64,000 nucleotides of DNA from Hyphococcus sp. (lineage in GTDB: Bacteria; Pseudomonadota; Alphaproteobacteria; Caulobacterales; Parvularculaceae), in contig JABDJK010000074.1 of NCBI GenBank assembly GCA_013002535.1, forward strand, positions 1 through 64,000, written 5' to 3'. Shown here piece by piece: positions 18,129 to 25,855 of this stretch. A program made the position numbers and the translations under genes. A model generated the notes under the pieces. That model was not told where the DNA came from. It searched no databases and saw only the letters and a list, made by a program, of their open reading frames with translations. Position 1 is the stretch's first letter. Every line of letters begins with the position of its first letter.

Positions 18129-19574
18129 TTACCTAACGAGCTCCACCCAATCTTTCAGGACTACGGGCACAACGCCTTCATTTCCGGAAGCGCTTGATCC
18201 AACCACTTCGAGATAAAGTTCAGCATTCGGCGGCTTCTCAACCGCTTCAGTCATAAACCCATTGATATAAGCCAACACCGGAACGTCGGTCTCGCTGCCG
18301 TTCACGCTGTGCTCAACGCAATTCATAACGGCGAAAGTCAGTATACGGCGATCAAACCGTAACTTGTCGGGGTCAGTCGGGGTCGGCGGAACCGTTTCTT
18401 TATAGCAGGTCGGATCACCATCTTCGACATAGGTAGGGGTTGCCGGCGGCCCGCCAGCGTCGTTTGGCTGCGGCACGAGTCCATTGGCAATTTCATATCG
18501 GTACAGATCATACCGCCAGAAATCGCTTGCGGCCGGATCGGTGCACCCTGCTGGCGGCGGTGCGGACGCGCCCGAACTGGGACCATGCGCTACGTTCCAA
18601 TAGCTGAGACAATTCCACTGACCGTTTCCAAACCTGTTAGCGCCGATAAGATCGTTGTCGCGGGGAAACTTGGCTGATCGGCCGGTCGTGTCTTCTGCCG
18701 GCGAGTTACAATATCCACCTGCCTCCGTGTCATAACCTTTCCCGACATTTTCTGCAGGTGGATAAGCCGGATCATTATCCGCATTTTTGAAAAACGGATT
18801 CTCATACATATCGAAACGTGTGTTAAAGGCGGTATCGATGGACGTTGCGCGGCCAGGACGGGTATCGGCGCCATTGCTGGTGCAAATTCCGGCGCGCCCA
18901 TTGGCGATTTCTTCAGCCTGATCCTTGGCGCCGCTAGACCCCGGCGATTTCAGAAAACCGAAATTGCCGGGCGCCCAGGATGAGCCGGATCCATGTTGGA
19001 TAATTCGTATTTGCTTGCCGTAATAATCCTCGGGATTGAAGCCCGCGCCCACGGTTGTTGCTTCTTCCGGATTGCAAATCGCGAGCGGCGTGAACTGACA
19101 AACAGCTTGGCCGCGCCGCGCGACAGCCGAAGCGGTGACCGTGCTCGTTCCAGCGACGCCAAGCGCGCGCAAGAAAATGTTTTCATGGGTTTGCGCTGAC
19201 GTAACGACTTCAATAAAATCATACGGCGGCGCTGCATCACTTAACGGGTCGTCATCATCAGCCGGCACAGTCGCGTAGAAATTTGTCGAAGCGATTGTGA
19301 TCGCGCCCGGTGTTTGCCCCAATTTTTGAGCGTTCGGCGTGATGGGTGTTCCGAGCGCTGCTGTATTGGCCCGGTCACGTCCGGCGATCGTTCCGTCAAG
19401 TTGCGAAGCGCCAGCGCGCGCCGCAGCATCGGCGGCCGCTTGAACTTCCGCACGAAGAATAAAGTTTCGACCGAAATCGAGCGACAAACCGACCATGCCC
19501 ATCAAAACGGCCATCATCAGCGTCACATATACTATTGTCGCTCCGCTCTTATCATTCCACCAACTCAACAACAT
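18129..19574 (-). CDS. TadG-type pilus assembly protein
   Basis: A 481-residue protein with the TadG N terminus, DKSGATIVYVTLMMAVLMG followed by LSLDFGRNFILRAEVQAAADAAARAGASQL, the hallmark of the TadE/G-like family. The remaining 400 residues are periplasmic, Pro/Gly/Asn-rich, with several cysteines, and resemble the substrate-exposed domain of large TadG proteins. It lies between the 90-residue lipoprotein and the two small pseudopilins. Confidence 0.85.
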   Translation of the reverse strand: MLLSWWNDKSGATIVYVTLMMAVLMGMVGLSLDFGRNFILRAEVQAAADAAARAGASQLDGTIAGRDRANTAALGTPITPNAQKLGQTPGAITIASTNFYATVPADDDDPLSDAAPPYDFIEVVTSAQTHENIFLRALGVAGTSTVTASAVARRGQAVCQFTPLAICNPEEATTVGAGFNPEDYYGKQIRIIQHGSGSSWAPGNFGFLKSPGSSGAKDQAEEIANGRAGICTSNGADTRPGRATSIDTAFNTRFDMYENPFFKNADNDPAYPPAENVGKGYDTEAGGYCNSPAEDTTGRSAKFPRDNDLIGANRFGNGQWNCLSYWNVAHGPSSGASAPPPAGCTDPAASDFWRYDLYRYEIANGLVPQPNDAGGPPATPTYVEDGDPTCYKETVPPTPTDPDKLRFDRRILTFAVMNCVEHSVNGSETDVPVLAYINGFMTEAVEKPPNAELYLEVVGSSASGNEGVVPVVLKDWVELVR

Positions 19575-19605
19575 GGTAAAGGATCCTCCTCACGCAATGC
19601 GCTGT

Positions 19606-19878
19606 TTAGTTGCCGCCGTCCTCTTCGGAAGTTTTCAATTCACCGGCGCCGGAACCAGATTCAGGCTCTTTTATTGTGTCTGTTTTGTATCGGTAAATCG
19701 CCATATCCGACCGGTGCGCATCCATAACCGGCGGCTCATCCGAAACGACATCAGTTACGATCATCGCTTCTTTGTTATTGGCGTATGAGTCTCCCTCAAC
19801 GGTCGACAACTCGGCGCCAAGATAAATGCATCCCGATAAAAGTGAGGCTGACCCCAAAAACGCTGTTATACGAAACAT
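19606..19878 (-). CDS. Small lipoprotein in the CpaD position of the pilus operon
   Basis: A 90-residue lipoprotein: FRITAFLGSASLLSGC gives a lipobox ending at Cys18, then an acidic tail rich in Glu, Ser and Gly. The ATG at 19878 has GGGGAAG about seven bases before it and is eleven bases after cpaC; a longer upstream frame overlapping cpaC is spurious. Tad loci normally place CpaD/RcpB, an outer-membrane lipoprotein of about 200 residues, directly after the secretin. No such gene is present, so this small lipoprotein may serve as pilotin or CpaD substitute. I do not recognise a family. Confidence 0.75.
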   Translation of the reverse strand: MFRITAFLGSASLLSGCIYLGAELSTVEGDSYANNKEAMIVTDVVSDEPPVMDAHRSDMAIYRYKTDTIKEPESGSGAGELKTSEEDGGN

Positions 19879-19888
19879 ACTACTTCCC

Positions 19889-21382
19889 CTATTCCACAAT
19901 ATAGCCGACATCGCCGTCCATGCCAGTTGAATTTTTAGCGGCAGCACGAGCAACTCCCGGCGCAGCTTTTTTAGGTCGGTAGACGCCAAGCCCTTGATCA
20001 CCCTCAGTCATTCCAAGCATGAACAATTCAAGCTCATACGGATAGACGAGATGATCAGTAGGCACTGTCAATTCACCGGGTCCTGAAGGCTCAACCAAAT
20101 GCGGTGTTACGATGATCGCGAGCTCAGTGTTTTGCTTGCGGTATGCTGCGCTGCGCGATAGGGCGCCAATGATCGGAATGTTGCCGATGCCTGGCATTTG
20201 CTCGACATTGTCAATGAATCGTTCGGACAGCAAACCTGCAATAGCAAAGCTTTGTCCATCGCGAAGTTCAACCATTGTACGTGCACGGCGTGTGCGCAAT
20301 GCCGGTATAACTATGCTGTTCAACGTAATGCCATTTTCGAAATCAAGTTCGCTGACTTCCGGCTCAACGATGATATTAATAGTGTCGCCGATAACCGTAG
20401 GGGTAAAGGCGAGACGAATGCCAAATTCTTTAAACTCGACAAAGAGGCCAATACCTTGATCATCACCGTCTAAATTCTGTTCACGTCGGCTACTGACCGG
20501 AACCGGAAACTCACCACCCGCGAGAAACTTTGCCGGCTCTCCGGAAATCGACACGAGGTTCGGTTCGGCCAGAATTGTTGCGAGCCCTTTGTCTTCGAGC
20601 GCATCGAGAAGGAGATCGACACTCCAGTTGCCACCCGGCGTTGTAAACCCGCCAAAGGCAAACGCTAGTGATTCAAGGTTTACCAAATCATTGTCGGCGT
20701 CAAAGTTCGAAAAGAGCCCGCCTCGTTTGCTACGATTTCCGAAAATGACGTTGGTATTGAGGCCTAATTCTTTTGAAATGGTGCGCTCAACTTCTGCGAA
20801 CCGAACTTCCAACATCACCTGTTGAGATTGATTAATGGTCATCAGATTGACGACTTTGTCCGGCGCATAATTGTTCGCCAGCGTCGCCGCCTTGGTGGAG
20901 ACATCACTGCTTGTCACCCGGCCGCTCAGCAAAATTGAATCGCCGCTCTGGCGAACTTCAATTTTTTCATCGGGCATGACGTCATAAAGACGCTTTTTTA
21001 AATTGAACAAGTCGTAAGAAACCTGAACGTCCATAACCGACAGGAGCCGATTGTTGCGCCCGTACAGCGTAACGCTGGTCGAACCCAATTCCCGGCCAAT
21101 AATATAAATGCTGCGATCTGTAATGGGTAAAACGTCTGCAAGTTCAGAGTCACCGATATGCACATCAACGATCGGCCGATCCGCGCGAAGAACAATCGAT
21201 TTGCCAACGGGGACGGTAACCTCATCAAGAACTGGCCCATTTGAGGTCGATATTTGAATTACCGATTCTGGTTCCCCTTTGGTCGAGTTGCCGTAGCTTT
21301 GCGCAACAGCGGCGCCGAACAGCGCACTCGCAGCCGCGGCTGCAACGGCAATTGTGGTTTTTGCGTTTTTAATGGACAGCAT
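19889..21382 (-). CDS. cpaC: Tad pilus secretin CpaC/RcpA
   Basis: The outer-membrane secretin channel of the Tad pilus, 497 residues. After a signal peptide (cleavage near ALFGAAVAQS) come a pilus-assembly/BON-like N-domain (about 45-175, GRELGSTSVTLYGRNNRLLSV) and the secretin domain (about 190-430), with VMLEVRFAEVERT, GEFPVPV, TPTVIGD and the ring signature ending in PIIGALSRS. The ATG at 21382 is chosen; an upstream start lacks a signal peptide at the N terminus. Confidence 0.96.
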   Translation of the reverse strand: MLSIKNAKTTIAVAAAAASALFGAAVAQSYGNSTKGEPESVIQISTSNGPVLDEVTVPVGKSIVLRADRPIVDVHIGDSELADVLPITDRSIYIIGRELGSTSVTLYGRNNRLLSVMDVQVSYDLFNLKKRLYDVMPDEKIEVRQSGDSILLSGRVTSSDVSTKAATLANNYAPDKVVNLMTINQSQQVMLEVRFAEVERTISKELGLNTNVIFGNRSKRGGLFSNFDADNDLVNLESLAFAFGGFTTPGGNWSVDLLLDALEDKGLATILAEPNLVSISGEPAKFLAGGEFPVPVSSRREQNLDGDDQGIGLFVEFKEFGIRLAFTPTVIGDTINIIVEPEVSELDFENGITLNSIVIPALRTRRARTMVELRDGQSFAIAGLLSERFIDNVEQMPGIGNIPIIGALSRSAAYRKQNTELAIIVTPHLVEPSGPGELTVPTDHLVYPYELELFMLGMTEGDQGLGVYRPKKAAPGVARAAAKNSTGMDGDVGYIVE

Positions 21383-21416
21383 GTGGAAATATCCCCCTCG
21401 CCTTTCCTGATTTCTA

Positions 21417-22415
21417 TTATTGACCGTCGCCAACCGGCGCCGTCAGTTTATTTAAGTTTGTTGCTGTTGACTGCATCGAGTCGATAAGGCCGGTCGTTTG
21501 TCCCGGCTGGCGCGGCGCTGGGGGTTGCGCTGCGCCAGTTGGCGTTCCTAAAGAGACGCCGCGATCACGACGGACACTGTGAGAAGAGCGCTGCGTCCCT
21601 CGTGTAACGCGCATCCGCGGCCCGGTGTCTGCGGCACGCTGAACACGCGCCGGCTTGGTTGGCGTAAATCCGAGATCGGCAAAACCAACAGTTTTGGATT
21701 CATCGCTCTCCTCGGAGGCGTCTTCATCGTTTGCAACCTGGCTCTCGGCAATCGCATTGCGAAGAGTCAAGCTCAGTGTTCCGATTGATGACGCAAGCGC
21801 GATTTTTTGGGAATCTTCCGGTGTCACTTCCAGCGTCGCCGCTTTTACAACTACCGCGCCGCCCTGATTTTCATCAGCAAGCTGGTCAATTGCGAGAACC
21901 CGAACATCGTCAAGTAGAATGTTCGTCACCGCATCGAGGCGGTTGTTCGTCGGGTTTACTGTAGAGAGAACATCAACGCGATCGCCAGGCAAAACAAAGC
22001 CGCCGGCGCCGGACACGTCATTTACTCGAATGGTTACGGCGCGGTTCCCTTCTGTAATAATCTGGGATAGGGATGCGCGACCTCCAAAACCGGACACCCG
22101 GTCTTTCAGCAGTGGTTCGTTAGGTTGGATTGAGCGCAGCGCAACACGGCGTTCACCACCGATCAAGTCGTTCAATGACGAAAATGTATCTTCTGGAACG
22201 GCATTCGCGGGCCAAGGCACTTCGCGAACAACTTCGGGCGTAATTTCTGTGCCGAATTCAAGCGCTTTCGTTGCAACAACAACCGTGACCGTATCCGCGT
22301 CGGCGGCAACATTTATGTCGGTTCGCTGCGCCAGTAACATCGAGCGAACGCCAACCACCGCGATCGCGCCCAGCATTACAGCAACTAAAAGAACAATGAT
22401 TGATAAGCCGCGCAT
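21417..22415 (-). CDS. cpaB: Tad pilus assembly protein CpaB/RcpC
   Basis: A 332-residue periplasmic protein anchored by an N-terminal helix (residues about 3-25). The SAF domain starts at ATKALEFGTEITPEVVREVPWP (about 50) and the RcpC domain contains RAVTIRVNDVSGAGGFVLPGDRVDVL. The C-terminal 90 residues are low-complexity and rich in Arg, Ser and Pro, longer than needed for the fold. GGGGAAG lies seven bases before ATG 22415. Confidence 0.94.
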   Translation of the reverse strand: MRGLSIIVLLVAVMLGAIAVVGVRSMLLAQRTDINVAADADTVTVVVATKALEFGTEITPEVVREVPWPANAVPEDTFSSLNDLIGGERRVALRSIQPNEPLLKDRVSGFGGRASLSQIITEGNRAVTIRVNDVSGAGGFVLPGDRVDVLSTVNPTNNRLDAVTNILLDDVRVLAIDQLADENQGGAVVVKAATLEVTPEDSQKIALASSIGTLSLTLRNAIAESQVANDEDASEESDESKTVGFADLGFTPTKPARVQRAADTGPRMRVTRGTQRSSHSVRRDRGVSLGTPTGAAQPPAPRQPGQTTGLIDSMQSTATNLNKLTAPVGDGQ

Positions 22416-22670
22416 AGTTTTCTTCCCCACAATCCAGCCGCATCATTCCTTGACCGGCAAGTCTTCATTCAACAAATGCGGCGGCTCGAACTCCATCGTG
22501 AAGCGGCCCCACGCCGCAACGAAAAATCTCTTTTCGACCCACAACGGTCTTTCGTGATCCAACCTCAACTTTTTGCGGCTGGACAAGAGCGCCGCGGAAT
22601 TCTTGTTCCAAAACGAAACATAGCGCCAATCGAAATTAGCCCGACCGACGCCATGCTCGATTTGTGCCAC

Positions 22671-22691
22671 GCAAAAGCATTTGGCTTTTGC
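22671..22691 (-). terminator. Stem-loop between pilin and cpaB
   Basis: GCAAAAGC, a five-base loop, GCTTTTGC: a perfect 8-bp stem starting ten bases after the pilin stop on the minus strand. No T tract follows, so it is probably an attenuator or RNA-stabilising hairpin, letting pilin mRNA exceed that of the assembly genes, rather than a strong intrinsic terminator. The rest of 22416-22700 has only a 75-codon GTG-started frame with no family resemblance. Confidence 0.55.
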
Positions 22692-22700
22692 GACGGGCTC

Positions 22701-22919
22701 CTATGGCAAAGCGCCATTCAGGTCGTTCCAGTATTTCGGCAATTTACCGCCAACTGTTGCGATAGTTGCAACAACAGCAGCAGTGATCAGACCGATCAGA
22801 AGGCTGTATTCGATCAAAGATGCGCCTTCGGTGTCGCTGCGAAGTTTGTCAGCGGCCTCACGACCTTTGATTTTGAGTTCGCGAGTAAGTTCACGACCCT
22901 GGATATAAAGCTTAAGCAT
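22701..22919 (-). CDS. Flp-type major pilin
   Basis: The structural subunit of the Tad pilus, a 72-residue precursor. The Flp motif is clear: cleavage after Gly32 (SDTEG / ASLIEYSLL) leaves a mature 40-residue pilin with Glu5 and Tyr6 followed by a single hydrophobic helix. The leader of 32 charged residues is about twice as long as in Caulobacter PilA. ATG 22919 follows GGGGAACC; a longer frame at 22961 has no ribosome site. It is the promoter-proximal gene of the pilus operon. Confidence 0.93.
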   Translation of the reverse strand: MLKLYIQGRELTRELKIKGREAADKLRSDTEGASLIEYSLLIGLITAAVVATIATVGGKLPKYWNDLNGALP

Positions 22920-23013
22920 AATGGTTCCCCACATTTCTCTAAGCGATTGACAAAGAGCCACCCCCTTTGGACACCGAAAGAATTTTCGAAAGCCGCGACA
23001 GGCAACCCGGGCG

Positions 23014-23028
23014 TTAACCCACTGTTAA
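23014..23028 (-). promoter_or_regulatory. CtrA-type box upstream of the pilin gene
   Basis: TTAA (23014-23017), seven bases, TTAA (23025-23028): a full match to the CtrA consensus, about 95 bases upstream of the pilin start. In Caulobacter CtrA directly activates pilA from such a site. The site is symmetric, so strand is assigned from the gene it would control. Confidence 0.6.
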
Positions 23029-23126
23029 GACTATGGGTTTTTTTACACATTGACAATAATTAATTTGAAAATCGTACCAAATCAGGAATCACGATTTTTT
23101 CCTCGCCACTTTGAAGATTTAGCTGG

Positions 23127-23152
23127 TTAATTCACGGTTTCGTGAACGTTAA
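23127..23152. promoter_or_regulatory. Inverted repeat in the pilin upstream region
   Basis: TTAA-TTCACG, GTTT, CGTGAA-CG-TTAA forms a 6-bp perfect inverted repeat bounded by TTAA. It could be a second regulator site or cruciform; no known binding motif is recognised. The 437-bp gap 22920-23356 is AT-rich and holds this, the CtrA-type box and no open gene. Confidence 0.3.
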
Positions 23153-23356
23153 TTGTGTAGCGCTAAAGACACTAAATGGTCGAAACACGGAAGAAAATTG
23201 GATTTGTCGGGACAGTTTTTCGGCGTCCGTTGGGCAAATATCCGCGTTTTGAAGTTCAATATTTTCGGAAGGCTGCTCGTTTTACGCGTTTTTAGTCTGC
23301 ACAGAGCGTAATATTACTTTTGGCAAAAAGAGCCTCGTTTCGCAAGCGAATTAAAA

Positions 23357-23638
23357 TTAATCTTCACTATGCGCACGGATTAAGACAAGTTTTACGTCGC
23401 CGCACTTCTTTCCCAGTCGGGAATAGGCAGCATAAAGACTGCCCGCTGCGCCTGTAAAAAAGCCGGAAATTCGCGAGATTTCGATGACATCTTGTTGTGA
23501 GCCGCCGGCAAAATTTATGACGACACCAATTAGGATACTGGCGACCAAGCCTAGTCCAATTCCGTAGGCAAGGGCGCGCCAGGTAATTGACCACCAGACC
23601 CGGAAGGTTCTTCCAAACGTCGGTTGAACAATCTCCAT
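23357..23638 (-). CDS. Small two-helix membrane protein, unknown function
   Basis: A 93-residue protein starting at ATG 23638 with GGAGAGAGCT upstream. It has a hydrophobic helix at about residues 22-44 and a weaker one near 57-72, with basic ends. No family is recognised. It stands alone between the pilus and the glycosylation operon; a real gene is supported by the ribosome site and the clean start. Confidence 0.65.
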   Translation of the reverse strand: MEIVQPTFGRTFRVWWSITWRALAYGIGLGLVASILIGVVINFAGGSQQDVIEISRISGFFTGAAGSLYAAYSRLGKKCGDVKLVLIRAHSED

Positions 23639-23709
23639 AGCTCTCTCCGTCCTGAAACGGGAAAACCATAGGCGATTCTTGTTTGCCGGAAGGTTAAAAA
23701 TTGGTCTGA

Positions 23710-24489
23710 TTACGCATCAGGCTTGCGCCAAACCGACAAAGCCGCAAAAGACAATAGGCGGCCAAGCACATTCGCCAGAAATGGCCGATCGACGCCAAAA
23801 GCTGTTTTCACGGCTCTTGGTCCGCCCAGATTTAACGTTGGGAACGCGTAAGGGTTATAGTAAAGCGTATAAGCGAGAAGGCCCGGATAGGTGCATCTAA
23901 TGCACTCCAGTCCCGCTTTCTCGAAAAATCCGAACAGCTGAGAAACTGAAAATGCCCGCTCGGTTTCCTCATCAAAAATGTCATTCGCGCAATAAATGCG
24001 CTCACGGATAAGGCGGTGCAGCACAGTTCCGTTGGTCGGCTCAAAATTGATGAAGATACCGCCCGGCTTTAGTGCGCGCGAAACATTTCGCACAACCCGG
24101 CCAGCATGATCCGGAACATGATGCAGACCGCCGATAAGGATCGCAGCGTCATAATCGTCACGGTCCGGGACAAATTTTGTAACGTCAGCCTGCCAGATCT
24201 TACCTGCACGCAACTTTGCGGCGGCAACGACATCTTCGCTGTAGTCGAAGCCTTCGTATTGGAGTTCTTTTGAAAAAACTGTCGTTAAAATTTCCAGCCC
24301 CTCACCGCTTCCACACATGGGCTCAAGAATTTTCGCGTTTGCGGGCAACAATTCCTTTAGCGGCGACAACGCATGCTGCCAGATCAACGACTTCAGCAAT
24401 ATATGGTTCTCTTCACATCGGCCTTTCAGATAGCGCTCGGAGATTGCATTAAAATGTTCGCGCTGCTGTTCAATTTTGTCCGTAGCCAT
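23710..24489 (-). CDS. SAM-dependent methyltransferase
   Basis: A 259-residue class I methyltransferase. Motif I is ILEPMCGSGEGLE (about 54-66), acidic FDYSEDVV follows, and GGLHHVPD with ALKPGGIFINFEP completes the fold (Methyltransf_11 type). It is the last gene of the four-gene glycosylation operon, so a sugar or lipid-linked glycan is the likely substrate; ubiquinone or other small-molecule methylation cannot be excluded. Confidence 0.85.
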   Translation of the reverse strand: MATDKIEQQREHFNAISERYLKGRCEENHILLKSLIWQHALSPLKELLPANAKILEPMCGSGEGLEILTTVFSKELQYEGFDYSEDVVAAAKLRAGKIWQADVTKFVPDRDDYDAAILIGGLHHVPDHAGRVVRNVSRALKPGGIFINFEPTNGTVLHRLIRERIYCANDIFDEETERAFSVSQLFGFFEKAGLECIRCTYPGLLAYTLYYNPYAFPTLNLGGPRAVKTAFGVDRPFLANVLGRLLSFAALSVWRKPDA

Positions 24490-24500
24490 GAGCGCTGCGC

Positions 24501-24845
24501 CTATTGGTCCGCAGACAAAGACAATGCGGCGATACCCGCAATAACAAAAACCGCGCCGGCCATTTTCAAAACCGATACGCTTTCACCGAGATAGACGGCG
24601 CCAAGGACCTGGGTCGCCAGAATTAACAGCCCGGCGGACACCGGAAACGCAACCGACAACGGCATCATGCGGATGATTAGTAATATCCAGATTGCAAAAC
24701 CGCCCGCATAGAGCACGCCACCCAACAGAAACCGCATGGTGAAGTATCCGTCTGCAGCCTTAACCAATGCAAGACCAGCAGCGCTGCTGACAGTGTAGAC
24801 GGCAAATATCAATGCGATCATCGGAAGACCAAATTGACCACTCAT
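24501..24845 (-). CDS. Small EamA/SMR-like flippase
   Basis: A 114-residue protein with four membrane helices, of the size and layout of ArnE/ArnF and other small drug-metabolite transporters. The stretch LGESVSVLKMAGAVFVIAGIA is typical for this fold. Between a polyprenyl-phosphate glycosyltransferase and a methyltransferase, it most probably flips the lipid-linked sugar to the periplasm. Its ATG overlaps the GT2 stop by four bases. Confidence 0.82.
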   Translation of the reverse strand: MSGQFGLPMIALIFAVYTVSSAAGLALVKAADGYFTMRFLLGGVLYAGGFAIWILLIIRMMPLSVAFPVSAGLLILATQVLGAVYLGESVSVLKMAGAVFVIAGIAALSLSADQ

Positions 24846-25855
24846 TGGACAGTCTCCTCACCGTCGATTTCTGCCGCCAGCGCTTCGATATTCGTTTCAG
24901 CGACAATATAAGCAGGCCGGCCGCGCACTTCGGTTAACGCCCGCCCGAGATATTCGCCAATAACGCCGAGAACAAACAGCTGGATCGCCCCAATAATCGT
25001 GACCACTAGCATCACTGACGTCCAACCGGGTAATGCGGTTTTCAATACGACAGCGACGTATATTGCATACAGCGCATAGATTGACGCCAGCCCGCCAAGC
25101 GCCATCGCTGCGATCGTGCCAAGTCGCAAAGGGTTAATACTCGTCGAGAGAATTCCATCTAGCCCAAGCGATATCATTTTACGCAAGGTATATTTGCTGG
25201 CGCCATGCCGGCGATCCGCAGGGGAATAATCCAGAATTTGCTTTTCGTATCCAAGCGTCGGCAATATGCCGCGAAGAAAGATACGCGACTCGCCGAATTG
25301 GTTAAGCGCCCGCAAAACTTTCCGGTCCAGAAGGAAAAAATCAGCGCTGCCGGGTTCAATATCAAAGTCGCCAAGCACATTGACAAACTTGTAAAAGGCG
25401 GACGACGAAATTTTCTTGAACAGGCTGACATTTTCCCGGTCATCACGCCGGGTTAATACCAGGGCCGCACCGTCACGCCAGGCATCGATGAGCATTGGCA
25501 AAAACTCCGGCGGATGCTGCAAATCCGCATCCATGGCGATGGCGCATGCGCCGCGCGCATTCCTGAGGCCGGCCAGCAACGCTGCCTGATGTCCGAAATT
25601 TCGCGAGAAGGTAATGTATCGCAGCTCTGGCGTTTTCTCCGCCATTGTCTTCAGGGTTTCTGCAGTTTCATCACGGCTGCCGTCATTAACGACAAGAATC
25701 TCAATATCGGCGCCCGGCCCGAGGACGTTCAACACCTCGCTGACGAGGACCGGTATATTTGCAGCTTCGTTATATGCTGGGACGACGATGGAAATTTCTG
25801 GACGCGTCGTTCGGTTTGTCACCGTGGCCTCAGTTATGGAGAAAGGCTTATTCAT
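24842..25855 (-). CDS. Polyprenyl-phosphate glycosyltransferase, GT2 family (DPM/ArnC/GtrB-like)
   Basis: A 337-residue GT2 enzyme. The catalytic domain starts with ISIVVPAYNEAANI and contains ILVVNDGSRDETAE, AIAMDADLQHPPEFL (DAD/DxD motif) and the Q/RxxRW-equivalent region with LTRRDD. Two C-terminal helices (about 225-290) anchor it, as in GtrB/ArnC. It transfers a sugar from a nucleotide donor to undecaprenyl phosphate at the cytoplasmic face. ATG 25855 is used; TTG 25858 is one codon longer. Confidence 0.92.
   Translation of the reverse strand: MNKPFSITEATVTNRTTRPEISIVVPAYNEAANIPVLVSEVLNVLGPGADIEILVVNDGSRDETAETLKTMAEKTPELRYITFSRNFGHQAALLAGLRNARGACAIAMDADLQHPPEFLPMLIDAWRDGAALVLTRRDDRENVSLFKKISSSAFYKFVNVLGDFDIEPGSADFFLLDRKVLRALNQFGESRIFLRGILPTLGYEKQILDYSPADRRHGASKYTLRKMISLGLDGILSTSINPLRLGTIAAMALGGLASIYALYAIYVAVVLKTALPGWTSVMLVVTIIGAIQLFVLGVIGEYLGRALTEVRGRPAYIVAETNIEALAAEIDGEETVQ

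Noticed and set aside
22443..22670. 75-codon minus-strand frame between pilin and cpaB
   Set aside because: GTG start without a ribosome site, composition unlike a small pilus protein and overlapped by the hairpin region; not supported as a gene.
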